Source of the DNA: CAYHXN01 sp964373675
Lineage (GTDB): Bacteria; Patescibacteriota; Minisyncoccia; UBA6257; WO2-44-18
Reading direction: 5' to 3'
Length of the DNA stretch: 59,820 nucleotides
Assembly: GCA_964373675.1 (NCBI GenBank)
Contig: CAYJVO010000003.1
Span: forward strand, 1 to 59,820
This document shows positions 35,958 through 44,820 of the stretch, piece after piece (position 1 is the stretch's first letter; every line of letters starts with the position of its first letter). The notes beneath the pieces were generated by a model. That model was not told the origin of the DNA, did no database searches, and saw only the letters and a program-made list of their open reading frames with translations. The translations under genes were made by a program, and so were the position numbers.

Positions 35958-37061
35958 TTACAAACCGAGACTATAGAGTTTATTATCAATACGATTTAAG
36001 AAATATAGCTTATTATCCTGGATTTTAATGCGGTCCATGTCTATATTTTTGTTTTCTATTCCGGCATCAAAAATTGTAAAAATAAGGTTATTGATTGTAC
36101 TATCTATTCCTAAAGAATGCGGGATCAAATATATGTTATCAGCATAATAATTTATTTTTTTAAGATAGTCGTCCGGAAATCTAATAAGATTATTTTGATT
36201 AGCTGGCACAGCGCAATAGATTCGATTTGTCATGTTGTCATAAACACATTCATCAGGAACGGTGATAAATGACAGGGTGGCTAAAGATCGATTTTTATCG
36301 TCAATGAATTCCAATAGGGGCCTTCTATTTTTATTGGACAGTTTTAGTCCCAGCGAGCCGTTAGAAAACCATTTAGTTATTAAGCCAAGTTCTTTTTTAA
36401 TAATCGGTTTAACGGTTTTATTTCTTATGTTGAAGGACCATACCGAGCCATCAACTTCTTGGGATGGTTTTTCCATAATATAAATCTCATCTGGCGAAAC
36501 CCACTCTAATAAGACGTCCTTTTGATTGAAGCTGATAATTTCGGAAGATTGATTGTTTGATAGCGTTAATAAGTTAAGCGAATTTTTGTTTCCATTATTT
36601 TTAAGGTAGATTAATCTGTCAGAGGACTTGGGATCCCAGTCGGTAGCTACAGTTCCGTCCGGCAAGGGATTCCAGATTTTTCTTGCAGTATCAAATACAG
36701 CAAAAACTTCTTTTAGCGGATAACCAAAGGAAATGATTGCTTTTGATCCGTCAAATGAAGAATTTATATTGCTCAAACTTTGAATTGTTTGCGTTAAAAT
36801 GATTTCTTCAGCGCCGCCGGGCGATATTCGGTAAATACTGCCATTAAGATTAAGATAATAAATTTCTTTGTTAGCAGTTATCCAGTAATCAAAAACCGAC
36901 GCATCCGTTACAGGATTTATTTTTTTGATTAAAAGTTCTTCGCCTAATTTTGTTACCGGGCTTTTGGGCAGAACTTTTGATTGTATAAAATATCGCCATC
37001 CAGCATAAAGCAGCAAACCAGTTATTAAAATTATTCCTGTTATAATTAGAATTTTTTTCAT
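35958..37061 (-). CDS. Membrane-anchored beta-propeller-like hypothetical protein
   Basis: 367 residues. N-terminal anchor KKILIITGIILITGLLLYAGW, then repeated four-strand-like units with W, D and G at intervals (DYWITANKEIYYLNLNGSIYRIS; TDWDPKSSDRLIYLKNNG; LLEWVSPDEIYIME; TKWFSNGSLGLKLSN; DRIKIQDNKLYFLNRIDNKLYSL), consistent with a beta propeller facing outward. It follows the pilin-like gene by 9 bp and is probably part of the secretion operon; conserved position in such clusters suggests an accessory. Confidence 0.6.
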   Translation of the reverse strand: MKKILIITGIILITGLLLYAGWRYFIQSKVLPKSPVTKLGEELLIKKINPVTDASVFDYWITANKEIYYLNLNGSIYRISPGGAEEIILTQTIQSLSNINSSFDGSKAIISFGYPLKEVFAVFDTARKIWNPLPDGTVATDWDPKSSDRLIYLKNNGNKNSLNLLTLSNNQSSEIISFNQKDVLLEWVSPDEIYIMEKPSQEVDGSVWSFNIRNKTVKPIIKKELGLITKWFSNGSLGLKLSNKNRRPLLEFIDDKNRSLATLSFITVPDECVYDNMTNRIYCAVPANQNNLIRFPDDYLKKINYYADNIYLIPHSLGIDSTINNLIFTIFDAGIENKNIDMDRIKIQDNKLYFLNRIDNKLYSLGL

Positions 37062-37070
37062 AGTTTACCG

Positions 37071-38138
37071 TTATCGCGCCGTTTCTGCAGCTTGCAGTCT
37101 AGCTGAAGCAGTATTCGCGGCTTGTCTTGTTTGAATTACGGCTTGGTTAGCGGCATTTGCTTGTTGGAGTAATTCGCTATAAGCTCTATTGACCATAGCC
37201 AGGGTTTGAAAGAAGCTTGCTTCTTGGTTTTTGGGTGCATCTCCGTAGTCTTTTTCGGCTTGAATAACTTGAAGTTTTTGTATCTTTGCCCTTTGCGATA
37301 ATTCAAGGTACTCAAGCTCTTTGGCTTTAGCATTAAGTTCTGCCACTTCCCATTCGTTCCTTAATTTATTTATTTCTCCAAACTTTGCGCCTTGTTCTGA
37401 TAATTTTTGTTCGGCCTCCTGCTTTTCTGACAACAATGATCGCAATTTCTCCTCATATTCCTTTCTTTGTTGTTCCTCTTCTTGCCGTCTTTTTCCAATG
37501 ATTTCATTAAGGCTAAGCCTTTCTTCTAATTCTAAAACTTTTTTGGCAAGGGGTTTTATTTCCGGCAGTTTCAATTTAGTTAGTTGCGGATCAATGGTGC
37601 GAAGAATAATATAGGATCCAAAAAGCAGCGCCAAACCGTAAATTGCATTTAAAATCCGGTCTTTAGCGTCTTTCTGCAGAGAAGGATTGCCGGCAGAAAT
37701 CGTATATTGGATTGCGCCGAATATAATCATAGCCATTGCTACTAAACCGGCAGCACCCATGCCAAATTGAAAAACGGTTCTTACAAATTCTGCCGGACTG
37801 GAAATTGTAGTTTTTAGTCCTTCCGGCGTAGGAATGGGAATAATTAGTTTATAGCCCCCTGACTGTTGAGCCGACTGTTGTGCTCGGAGTTTATGTGCTC
37901 GGCGTTCAATAGTCTGTTTTTCTTCAGGAGTTACTTGACCTGCGCCCGTTTCTAAAAATTTTTCAAAATTCTCTACGAAAAATCCTTGCTCTTCCTGCAA
38001 TCTTTTTCTGGCTGCCGCGGTTTTTTCCGCATCTGTCTCTTGAGCAAAAACAATGCTAGAAAATAGAAAATAGAAAATAGAAAATAGGGTCAAAATGAAT
38101 GCCGTTCCAATTTCCAATTTCTTAATTTCTAGTTTCAT
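37071..38138 (-). CDS. Type IV secretion pilin-like (VirB2/TrbC-type) protein with coiled-coil tail
   Basis: 355 residues: signal peptide, a polar segment, then two membrane helices (FGMGAAGLVAMAMIIFGAIQYTISAGNP and ILNAIYGLALLFGSYIILRTI) that match the T4SS pilin-like family of CPR, followed by an unusual long coiled coil of about 170 residues rich in Glu, Gln and Ala. The signal peptide core (LFSIFYFLFSSIVFA) is written by GAAAATA heptamers (38056-38088) and MKLEIKKLEIG by AATTGGA-like units. A pilin with such a tail may act as an anchor rather than a filament subunit. Confidence 0.75.
   Translation of the reverse strand: MKLEIKKLEIGTAFILTLFSIFYFLFSSIVFAQETDAEKTAAARKRLQEEQGFFVENFEKFLETGAGQVTPEEKQTIERRAHKLRAQQSAQQSGGYKLIIPIPTPEGLKTTISSPAEFVRTVFQFGMGAAGLVAMAMIIFGAIQYTISAGNPSLQKDAKDRILNAIYGLALLFGSYIILRTIDPQLTKLKLPEIKPLAKKVLELEERLSLNEIIGKRRQEEEQQRKEYEEKLRSLLSEKQEAEQKLSEQGAKFGEINKLRNEWEVAELNAKAKELEYLELSQRAKIQKLQVIQAEKDYGDAPKNQEASFFQTLAMVNRAYSELLQQANAANQAVIQTRQAANTASARLQAAETAR
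38056..38088. repeat. GAAAATA 7-bp repeat encoding a signal-peptide core
   Basis: About four units; on the coding strand TATTTTC repeats give LFSIFYFLFS in the gene at 37071-38138. Confidence 0.85.
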
Positions 38139-38144
38139 GTTTTT

Positions 38145-38837
38145 TTATTGGCTTAAAAAATTTAATGAATTGCTGGTGGATTCCAGAACTTGTTTTAAAT
38201 TTTTGACTAAAACGCTGATATTTATATTTATTCCCGCAGGCAGAGACGCCAATTCTAAAATATTTGGATTTTCCGGTGTGCCTTCCGGCCGCTGGCCGTT
38301 AACTGTCCATTCAAAATTAAGCTGGTTTAAGCTGGCAGTGTTGAAAAAATACGGCAAAGCTTTAAAGATATTATCGGCTAAAGGCGTTATTACCACTTCT
38401 GGTTCGGCAATTGGTATAACAATAGTTTCTTCTAAATTGGCGCCTCGGTAGCGGCGGACTTCTATTCTTATTGTTTTGTCTTGTCGTTCAAAACGTAGTG
38501 GAATATAAGTCAAAGTTTTTAATCCCAAACCAGATTTTTGGAGCTGATTATTTATAAACCAGCGAACCTCATTCCCGGCTAAATTAACTATTCTGCTATT
38601 TTCCAGCAATTCAAAAGCGATTTCTATTGGTGAAGTCGGTGAGGGCAGAGCTTTGCCTGGGTAATCCGGCGGAACATAAGAATTGGCTTTCCAGGAAACC
38701 ATAAACTCTGGCGCTTGTTGGCCTCTAGAGGACAGAGGATAGAGGATAGAGAAAAGCAAAGAAAATAAAACAAGCGTAATCGCAAAATTCGTGAAAATAC
38801 TGCCCTCCCTCCTCTTTTCCCTATGCTCTTTTATCAT
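38145..38837 (-). CDS. Hypothetical exported protein of the secretion cluster
   Basis: 230 residues. Signal or anchor FAITLVLFSLLFSILYPLSS, then two Ig-like beta domains (FMVSWKANSYVPPDYPGKALPSPTSPIEIAFELLEN; VEVVITPLADNIFKALPYFFNTASLNQLNFEWTVNGQ). Genes of this type sit beside CPR type IV secretion pilins. The hydrophobic core is encoded by AGGATAG heptamers (38728-38760). The start overlaps the upstream membrane-protein gene by 4 bp. Confidence 0.62.
   Translation of the reverse strand: MIKEHREKRREGSIFTNFAITLVLFSLLFSILYPLSSRGQQAPEFMVSWKANSYVPPDYPGKALPSPTSPIEIAFELLENSRIVNLAGNEVRWFINNQLQKSGLGLKTLTYIPLRFERQDKTIRIEVRRYRGANLEETIVIPIAEPEVVITPLADNIFKALPYFFNTASLNQLNFEWTVNGQRPEGTPENPNILELASLPAGININISVLVKNLKQVLESTSNSLNFLSQ
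38728..38760. repeat. AGGATAG 7-bp repeat encoding a signal-peptide core
   Basis: AGGACAG, AGGATAG, AGGATAG, AGAAAAG units; on the coding strand they give LLFSILYPLSSR in the gene at 38145-38837. Confidence 0.82.
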
Positions 38838-39229
38838 ATCTTTTTAATCACTTCCGTTATCCTTTTTGCTTTTTGAGCTACCGGCGCGGCTGACTTTACT
38901 TCTTTTAAAGCGGCGATTCTCTGAACTTTTTCTTTCAGTTCACCTTGTTTCCCTTTAGCCATCAATTCCGGATGCCGATCTAAGTAAACCGTGGCCGCCA
39001 TTGCAAGGGTATAGGCCGGTAAAACGCTTAAGACCGGTATCAACTCTAAAATATTGCCGATCAGAGCATAATGTCCTCTTACTCCTTTAATCCTAAAATA
39101 GATTTGAGTGATCGGAAACATAACGGCTGCCACAACCCAGTTCACTACTGGAATCCAGTTAATTAGGTCAGCGATAATGCCGGCAAGGATGAGAAAAACT
39201 GCTTCAGTCGTGGAGATTTTCGGGCTCAT
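38834..39229 (-). CDS. Small multi-helix membrane protein of the secretion cluster
   Basis: 131 residues with about three helices (AVFLILAGIIADLINWIPVVNWVVAAVMFPITQIYF; ALIGNILELIPVLSVLPAYTLAMAATVYL) and a basic cytoplasmic tail (KAKRITEVIKKI). No family name known to me. It overlaps neighbours by 4 bp at both ends, so it is translated as part of the operon between VirB4 and the exported protein. Confidence 0.62.
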   Translation of the reverse strand: MSPKISTTEAVFLILAGIIADLINWIPVVNWVVAAVMFPITQIYFRIKGVRGHYALIGNILELIPVLSVLPAYTLAMAATVYLDRHPELMAKGKQGELKEKVQRIAALKEVKSAAPVAQKAKRITEVIKKI

Positions 39230-40926
39230 TGTTGTTGTAATACCTGTTCCGGTTTGGTGGTAATGATTTGGTCTTCTAAATACGACGCGATTACTTGAAT
39301 TGCCACATGGTTGGGACCGACAAAAAACAGTCCTTGCCCAATCCCGACTTCTAGTAAAAGATTTTTTTCATATTCAGTTAAATTGAAAGCTTTGGCCACC
39401 ACATCAATGGTTGCCGGCGCTTGTTTTAAAAGGAGCTGCAGAGAGGAGTTAGTAATAATTGGTCGGCCAAAAGGAGAATTCAGGAAATCTTCAACATCTT
39501 GAGTAACAGTAGTGACGCCAAGGTAATATTTACGGGCACGTTTTACCAGACCAAAAAGAAATGAAGCGCCTTCGGGGTATTTCATCATCCACCAAGCTTC
39601 ATCTACAATCAGAACTCGTTTTTTCAATTCAGCGCGGATCAAATTCCAGATAAAATTTAAAATAATGTACATAGCGATCGGCCGCAGTTCTTCTTCCAAG
39701 TCGCGGATGGAAAAGACGATCAGACGATTTTTGATATCAATATTAGTCGGCTTATTAGTGAAGCCGGCAAAACTCCCTTTAGTGAAGCGGTAAAGCCGCT
39801 GGGCAAGATCGTGGCCGCCTTTCATATTGGCAAGGACTTTTTCTAAATCTTCCAAAAGCGGGGGTTCGGCTTTGGAAAAATCTTTGCCGGGGATAATATC
39901 GCGGGCGGCATAAGTTTCACTAATGGCTTGGTCAAGCATTGCTTCTTCTTCAGAGGTGATTTCTCCGAGCATGAGTTTCAGGAGGCCAGCCAGATTTACA
40001 ATATGGGAACGCAAAACTTCAGCTGGATCTTCGTCTTTAGGGATAATCGGGATTTCAAAGGGATTGATGTTATCTGTGGAGGTTAGCGAGATTTTGAATA
40101 AACTGCCGCCGACAGCATTGGCAAGGTTTTGATATTCATTTTCCGGGTCAATGATGACAACATCGGTTCCAAGCATCAGGAGACGCAGAGTTTCCAGTTT
40201 GGTGGCGTATGATTTTCCGGCTCCGGATTTGGCAAAAATTACCATATTGGCGTTTTCTAAAGAAAAGCGATCAAAAACTATCAAAGTATTGTTATGGCGA
40301 TTAAGACCGTAGAGCATGCCGTCATCAGAAGTAAGATTGGCTGACACGAACGGGAAAAAGGAAGAAACTGGACTGGAGTTTAGCGGAGTATGGATAGATA
40401 ATTTGTCGGTTCCCAGGGGCAAGGTTGAGCTTAAACCTTCCAATTGCTGGAAAATCGCCGGTTTGGCATAAATTAGCCGGCTTTCCAAAAGATTGCTGAT
40501 TTGCGCTTCTAATTTATTGAGATTTTCCAGCGTATCGGCGTAAAGAGTGATGTATAATCCAACATTAAAGAGCTGTTCTGTGGCTTGCTGGAGTGAATCT
40601 CGGAGCGCTTCAATGTCTTGAAGAGCGGTTTCCAAAACCGGATTGCGCACCAATCCTTTTTCTTCCTGTTCGCTGATTTGGGCCTGCACCTGAGCGGCTT
40701 TTTTGCGAAGATTTTTAAGAGCCAGAGCAGTATCAATAGAGTGAACGAATATGGAGATGTCCAATAAATTCGGAAGATTAATGATCGGCGAGAACCATCC
40801 GGTTGAAAGATAGCGAGGGTAAGAAAAGATAAAAAGAGTCTTGGCAAACTTTTTTCCCAGCTTCAAGTAATTGGAATCAATTTCCAACGCCGGCGGGGCT
40901 AGTAAGTCTTTAAATTGTTGGTCCAT
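39226..40926 (-). CDS. VirB4/TraC-like ATPase of type IV secretion, C-terminal protein
   Basis: 566 residues. LIVFDRFSLENANMVIFAKSGAGKSYATKLETLRLLMLGTDVVIIDPENEY has Walker A and the strand that follows; KKRVLIVDEAWWMMKYPEGASFLFGLVKRARKYYLGVTTVTQDVEDFL has Walker B and the Q-loop. It powers substrate or pilin movement through the secretion channel. The N-terminal domain is a separate gene (40944-41618). The 17-bp gap between them is made of heptamer repeats. Confidence 0.9.
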   Translation of the reverse strand: MDQQFKDLLAPPALEIDSNYLKLGKKFAKTLFIFSYPRYLSTGWFSPIINLPNLLDISIFVHSIDTALALKNLRKKAAQVQAQISEQEEKGLVRNPVLETALQDIEALRDSLQQATEQLFNVGLYITLYADTLENLNKLEAQISNLLESRLIYAKPAIFQQLEGLSSTLPLGTDKLSIHTPLNSSPVSSFFPFVSANLTSDDGMLYGLNRHNNTLIVFDRFSLENANMVIFAKSGAGKSYATKLETLRLLMLGTDVVIIDPENEYQNLANAVGGSLFKISLTSTDNINPFEIPIIPKDEDPAEVLRSHIVNLAGLLKLMLGEITSEEEAMLDQAISETYAARDIIPGKDFSKAEPPLLEDLEKVLANMKGGHDLAQRLYRFTKGSFAGFTNKPTNIDIKNRLIVFSIRDLEEELRPIAMYIILNFIWNLIRAELKKRVLIVDEAWWMMKYPEGASFLFGLVKRARKYYLGVTTVTQDVEDFLNSPFGRPIITNSSLQLLLKQAPATIDVVAKAFNLTEYEKNLLLEVGIGQGLFFVGPNHVAIQVIASYLEDQIITTKPEQVLQQQ

Positions 40927-40943
40927 GTTTTAGAATTTAGATT

Positions 40944-41618
40944 TTAGGATTTAGGATTGTTTTCTAACACACCTTTTTTCTCAATTGTTTCCGGATTGTA
41001 AAGATTGTAGAAGAGTTCCGTCACCGAAGCGGTGTCTAGGGCAATAGCATTTAAACCGATTGCGCCAAGCGCGCTGACGACCTGTTTCACTCGTTGACCG
41101 AGCTGTACTAAACCTTTGGCAATTTGCTGTTCTTTTTCTTGTTGAGTAGCCTGCGGCGAGGTTTTTTTGCCGAAGAGCCCCATAATTTTGGCGGCGATTC
41201 CCGCTGCGATTTGAGGGATTTGGATCGGATCAAAAGGTATAATGACAAAAAAAGTCTTGTTCATAATCGGGTTTTCGGTTATAAAGGAGGAAACGAATTG
41301 GCGATACTCGCCAATTTGATTTTTTAAAAGTTCATTTTGTTCCTCCTGCTGGCGAGTGCTCAATTTTTCCAAATAGCGATCCAGATTAATTTTTCGGGAG
41401 TGAATGAAAAATTGAAGCGAAAAGTCCAGCGCGTTTAAAAGATTTTGGTAACCGTAAAGAATAAGATTTTGCTCTTCTTCGGATTTCAGGTCAAAATTTA
41501 CGCCGGCAACCATTAAGATTTGGCGAAGGGCGCCGTTTTTTAAAATAATCACGCCATCGCGGACTTCTTCAATTTCCACTATTTGCTGAGAAAATTTTGC
41601 TGTTGTTGGTTGAGCCAT
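40944..41618 (-). CDS. VirB4/TraC-like N-terminal domain protein
   Basis: 224 residues, VEIEEVRDGVIILKNGALRQILMVAGVNFDLKSEEEQNLILYGYQNLLNALDFSLQFFIHSRKINLDRYL, the membrane-proximal N-terminal fold of VirB4/TraC ATPases. The stop codon (PKS, TAA) lies in a TTTAGGA-type repeat directly before the ATPase gene, which starts in another frame. In CPR clusters the two parts are often separate, so this need not be damage. Confidence 0.75.
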   Translation of the reverse strand: MAQPTTAKFSQQIVEIEEVRDGVIILKNGALRQILMVAGVNFDLKSEEEQNLILYGYQNLLNALDFSLQFFIHSRKINLDRYLEKLSTRQQEEQNELLKNQIGEYRQFVSSFITENPIMNKTFFVIIPFDPIQIPQIAAGIAAKIMGLFGKKTSPQATQQEKEQQIAKGLVQLGQRVKQVVSALGAIGLNAIALDTASVTELFYNLYNPETIEKKGVLENNPKS

Positions 41619-41655
41619 ACTTTAATTATTGTTTAGAAATCAGAAATTGGAAATT

Positions 41656-42129
41656 TTAGCGGTAGTCTATTTTTCTTGCGAATCTTTTTTGGCTGAACGC
41701 TTGTTTATACACATCCAGCCTTTCTTTTTGCGCCATCTGAGTTGGGATCCGCAGAGTGGTGGTGATTTTCAGCCAAATTCTTTTAAGCGGAGAAACAATT
41801 TCCAGACGAGGGGCTTCCGGTATTTTAATTTCCGGAACAGCAGCGATTTCTTCAGATTTTTTCCATAAATAAAGTTTTGGTTGAGTCGCGTATTTTAAAG
41901 CCGAAGCGATTATCACCGGCATTGGTCGGCCATTATACTTTAAAAATGCCAAAATTGCCGCTGTCGTCCCGAGGATTGCAGTGACGATGAACCAAAACCA
42001 GAGTTTCAGGACAAAAAACAGCAAGAAACTGATCAGTCCGGCCGCCGCCAAATAAATAAATTGTTTGAGCGTCAGCGGCCCGACGATTTTATCCTCCATT
42101 TCTATAAATTGTGGAACTTGAAATTGCAT
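41656..42129 (-). CDS. PrgI family protein (VirB3-like)
   Basis: 157 residues. MQFQVPQFIEMEDKIVGPLTLKQFIYLAAAGLISFLLFFVLKLWFWFIVTAILGTTAAILAFLKYNGRPMPVII is the PrgI pattern: short N-terminal strand, two membrane helices and NGRP. PrgI sits with VirB4-type ATPases in Gram-positive and CPR conjugation-like systems and probably anchors the ATPase. 37 bp upstream of the VirB4 N-terminal gene. Confidence 0.88.
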   Translation of the reverse strand: MQFQVPQFIEMEDKIVGPLTLKQFIYLAAAGLISFLLFFVLKLWFWFIVTAILGTTAAILAFLKYNGRPMPVIIASALKYATQPKLYLWKKSEEIAAVPEIKIPEAPRLEIVSPLKRIWLKITTTLRIPTQMAQKERLDVYKQAFSQKRFARKIDYR

Positions 42130-42132
42130 ATC

Positions 42133-42170
42133 AGTTGATGAGTTAAAGAGTTGATGAGTTGATGAGGTTG
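42133..42170. repeat. 8-bp tandem repeat (GTTGATGA)
   Basis: Octamer units at the 3' end of the four-helix bundle gene, encoding its last residues VNLINSST, and spilling into the gap before prgI. Confidence 0.8.
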
Positions 42171-42544
42171 ACTTTGTTTTCCGGAAAATTTTCTATGAAT
42201 TTTATGTAGCCAAAAATTGCTTTTCTAAGGTTAATATACTGGCCCGAAACTTTTTTTGCTGTTTCTTGGTCAATAAACCCTTTATCGGAACATCGTAGGA
42301 TATTGGTTCTTGTTTCTTCTAATTCCGCTATCGCAATATCCCTTAATATATGTATTTTATCGCGTTTATGCTGTTTATAATAAGCCTCAGCAATATTATT
42401 AGTTATTGAAGAAGACGATCTATTTAATTGATCAACGCTTCTAAACCGCTCGTCTTTGGGAAAAGCTTTAGTGAGCTCGCGAACTTCCAGTTCTAGATCT
42501 TTAGCCATATTGTAAATTTTTAAGTTTTCTATTCCTGTAGCCAT
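42143..42544 (-). CDS. Four-helix bundle protein (S23 / TIGR02436 family)
   Basis: 133 residues. ENLKIYNMAKDLELEVRELTKAFPKDERFRSVDQLNRSSSSITNNIAEAYYKQHKRDKIHILRDIAIAELEETRTNILRCSDKGFIDQETAKKVSGQYINLRKAIFGYI is a complete family pattern, including DQLNRSSSSI and NIAEA. Such genes occur inside 23S rRNA intervening sequences and as free genes; function unknown. Here it interrupts the secretion operon and is flanked on both sides by octamer/composite repeats (42133-42170 and 42555-42640), so it looks like a passenger. Confidence 0.88.
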   Translation of the reverse strand: MATGIENLKIYNMAKDLELEVRELTKAFPKDERFRSVDQLNRSSSSITNNIAEAYYKQHKRDKIHILRDIAIAELEETRTNILRCSDKGFIDQETAKKVSGQYINLRKAIFGYIKFIENFPENKVNLINSSTL

Positions 42545-42554
42545 TGAAATTATT

Positions 42555-42640
42555 CCTCATTAACTGTAGCGAAGCCAAGTCTGACTTAGCGAAGCCAAGT
42601 CTGACTTGGCGAAGCGTAACTCATTAACTCTTCAACTCAG
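42555..42640. repeat. Composite dispersed repeat (CTCATTAACTGTAGCG type)
   Basis: CTCATTAACTGTAGCGAAGC, then two GCCAAGTCTGACTT hairpin units, then AACTCATTAACTCTTCAACTC. The CTCATTAACTGTAGCG core also occurs in all three insertions in uvrD. Confidence 0.8.
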
Positions 42641-43226
42641 TCTTCATATTGCTATAATGAACCTTTTTTGGTTCATCATCGTGGGTCGGAATAGGGCCGA
42701 TACTCGGAACCTTAAAAGCTTGGGGCGCTTGTCCCGCCAACGGCGAGAGTTTTGGCGGGGACGGAGCCTCTGTTTGTTCCGGTATAGTTAAAATAAATCC
42801 TGGTTTGGAAATAAAGAATTTATATAAAGAATAGCGATTGGATTTTAGCCAATTAATTTTTTCTTCAGCTGTTCCCCCGGGTATAGCTTTTGAGAATTGT
42901 TTTTGTAGAAATTCTAATTCTGTTGCAGGTAGTGATTCATAAACAGCTTTCATAGCTTCTTCGTTAAGAGAATCAATTACCGCTTTCATAATCACCGGCT
43001 TAGCTGATTTTTCCCATTCCTCCGAGGTTAAATTACCTCTAAAAGCTGGAGCGCCTTCTATGATGAGTATCCATTCAATATCTTCCCAATCTTCAGGTTT
43101 AAAATTAGTTAATATCCGTTGAAGATTGCTTTGGGTCAAAGAATAGTCTTTTTTTTGTAAAGCTTCCCAAACCGTTGGTTCCCAGATCGGTATTGAATTT
43201 ATAATTATTTTTTCTACTGCTGGCAT
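42624..43226 (-). CDS. Hypothetical protein of the secretion cluster
   Basis: 200 residues, cytoplasmic. MPAVEKIIINSIPIWEPTVWEALQKKDYSLTQSNLQRILTNFKPEDWEDIEWILI suggests a helical domain; the last 60 residues are proline-rich (PEQTEAPSPPKLSPLAGQAP) and probably disordered. No family recognised. The ATG is 2 nt after the extended virB6 stop (43229-43231), so it belongs to the same transcription unit. Confidence 0.58.
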   Translation of the reverse strand: MPAVEKIIINSIPIWEPTVWEALQKKDYSLTQSNLQRILTNFKPEDWEDIEWILIIEGAPAFRGNLTSEEWEKSAKPVIMKAVIDSLNEEAMKAVYESLPATELEFLQKQFSKAIPGGTAEEKINWLKSNRYSLYKFFISKPGFILTIPEQTEAPSPPKLSPLAGQAPQAFKVPSIGPIPTHDDEPKKVHYSNMKTELKS

Positions 43227-43228
43227 AA

Positions 43229-44820
43229 TTAGGTTTTTTTCTCAGCGCTTTTTTCTTTTTTTTCACCTTCCTCTTCTATTAATGCTTTAGCTAATTCTTT
43301 CGTCTTTTTTTCTTCGGCATCGTTTCATGGCGTCCGAAGCCGAGCTTTAGTCCCTCTAAGAGTTCGTTAGCAACAGCGGGTTCCATTTTAATTAAGTCAA
43401 GTCTCTTATTTCTTGCTAATTCAGATAGAATAAGCATTTTCATTGGTTTTGGAGCAAATTTGTATCTTCTAGCTATTTCTTCCAAAGATAATCCTTTGAT
43501 TGATTGTTCGTAAGGTTTCAATATCTGTTTTTCAGCCGTCATGCGAATATTAGCTAGTCCAGCGCCAGCTGTTCTCAAAAGCGGCACTTTCTGCATACCC
43601 GCAACTATGTTGCGACCGATTTGAGTTCTTAGTGGCCAAGAGCCGGCCCGCAAACCGATTCTTCCAGTTTGACCAATGGCGAAGTTTTTCACGGCTCCGG
43701 TTTGACCAATGGCGAAGTTTTTCACGGCTCCGGCCCATCTTAACCCCATATCTGCTCCGCTGATGCTCATAGAATTGGCAGCCATTAGTCCGCCGACCAT
43801 TAAACCAGCCGAAATAATAATTTGAAGAAAAAGTCCTAGGGCATCTTGAATTAAAAGCCCATCATTAACAAAACGCGCAATTTGACTTGAGGCCGTATGC
43901 TGGTTAATCGATTCGCCAATTTTATCAACGGTCACTAAAGCAAGATAGATGAAGAAGGTTGCGGCTGGCAAAAAGAAATTCCACTGTAAGAATTTTGACC
44001 ACCAATTCCTCCAAAGGTGGCTAAGATTTGGGAAAATCCACATCAGCCAAGCCAGTGGCATTAAAAGAAGAAGAATGGTGAGCATGATATAGCGGATCAA
44101 AAGCATAAATCCCGTGACGAACATTACTATAGCCGTAATGGCTCCAAAAATAATCATGAAAATGGGGGCTAAAACTAATGAAATTAATTTAAAAACTACT
44201 CCCTCAACATCAGAAATATCATTCCTGACCGATAACAATTTTTGGGGATTAAAAGCGGCCATAATATTGTTGGTGAAAAGCGCTGGATCACCACCGGCTC
44301 CTTGATTGACAAAGACGGCTGCCAGCGCATTATTGAAATCTACAATTGGTGCGGCAATCACTAAACTAAAATTTACTAATAAAGCCGCAACAATGAGTTT
44401 CCACAGAGTTTTTTTAATGGCATAACTTTCAATTCTTAAAATAGTTGCAAAGGCAATAATGATAATTGCTAACACGAAACCGAGATTGGTAATGTCTAAG
44501 ACGACACCAAACCCGTTTTTTAAAAGATGATTGGTATCCAGATTAAAGACTTGGGCGTTGAAAGCGAGCATGAAATTAATAAGATCCGTCCCTACGCTAA
44601 TTAAGTACTGAATGGCGATTGCCGGAATGAATGTAACATACCGCAGTAATAAGGATATGCCTTCCTCTACGCAGGCATACAAGTCACCAGGACCGCAATT
44701 TACGAAAGCCGGCTGCGTTAATAACTCGCTGACATTTTGAGCAGAAGCGAAGTTCGCCGCAAAAAGAAAAACGGCAATCAGTGAAATTAATAAAATTTTA
44801 TTTACGGAATGTTTCTGCAT
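43229..44820 (-). CDS. VirB6/TrbL-like membrane protein, frameshift near the C-terminus
   Basis: The main frame gives 509 residues to a stop at 43291: signal peptide, short periplasmic part, then about seven helices (FGVVLDITNLGFVLAIIIIAFATILRI; LIRYIMLTILLLLMPLAWLMWIFP; WNFFLPAATFFIYLALVTV), the TrbL/VirB6 layout that forms the inner-membrane channel. At the A7 run 43305-43311 a -1 shift would add about 28 residues (EEKKTKELAKALIEEEG...KSAEKKT) and end 2 nt before the next ATG. A tandem 33-bp duplication (43667-43732) doubles the segment NFAIGQTGAVK. Confidence 0.82.
43667..43732. repeat. Perfect 33-bp tandem duplication in the virB6-like gene
   Basis: Copies 43667-43699 and 43700-43732 are identical and encode an 11-residue repeat (GAVKNFAIGQT) after the last membrane helices. 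Confidence 0.93.

Noticed and set aside
40927..40943. virB4 broken by a frameshift
   Set aside because: The two parts are in different frames but each has normal ends, and separate N-terminal and ATPase genes are usual in CPR-type clusters.
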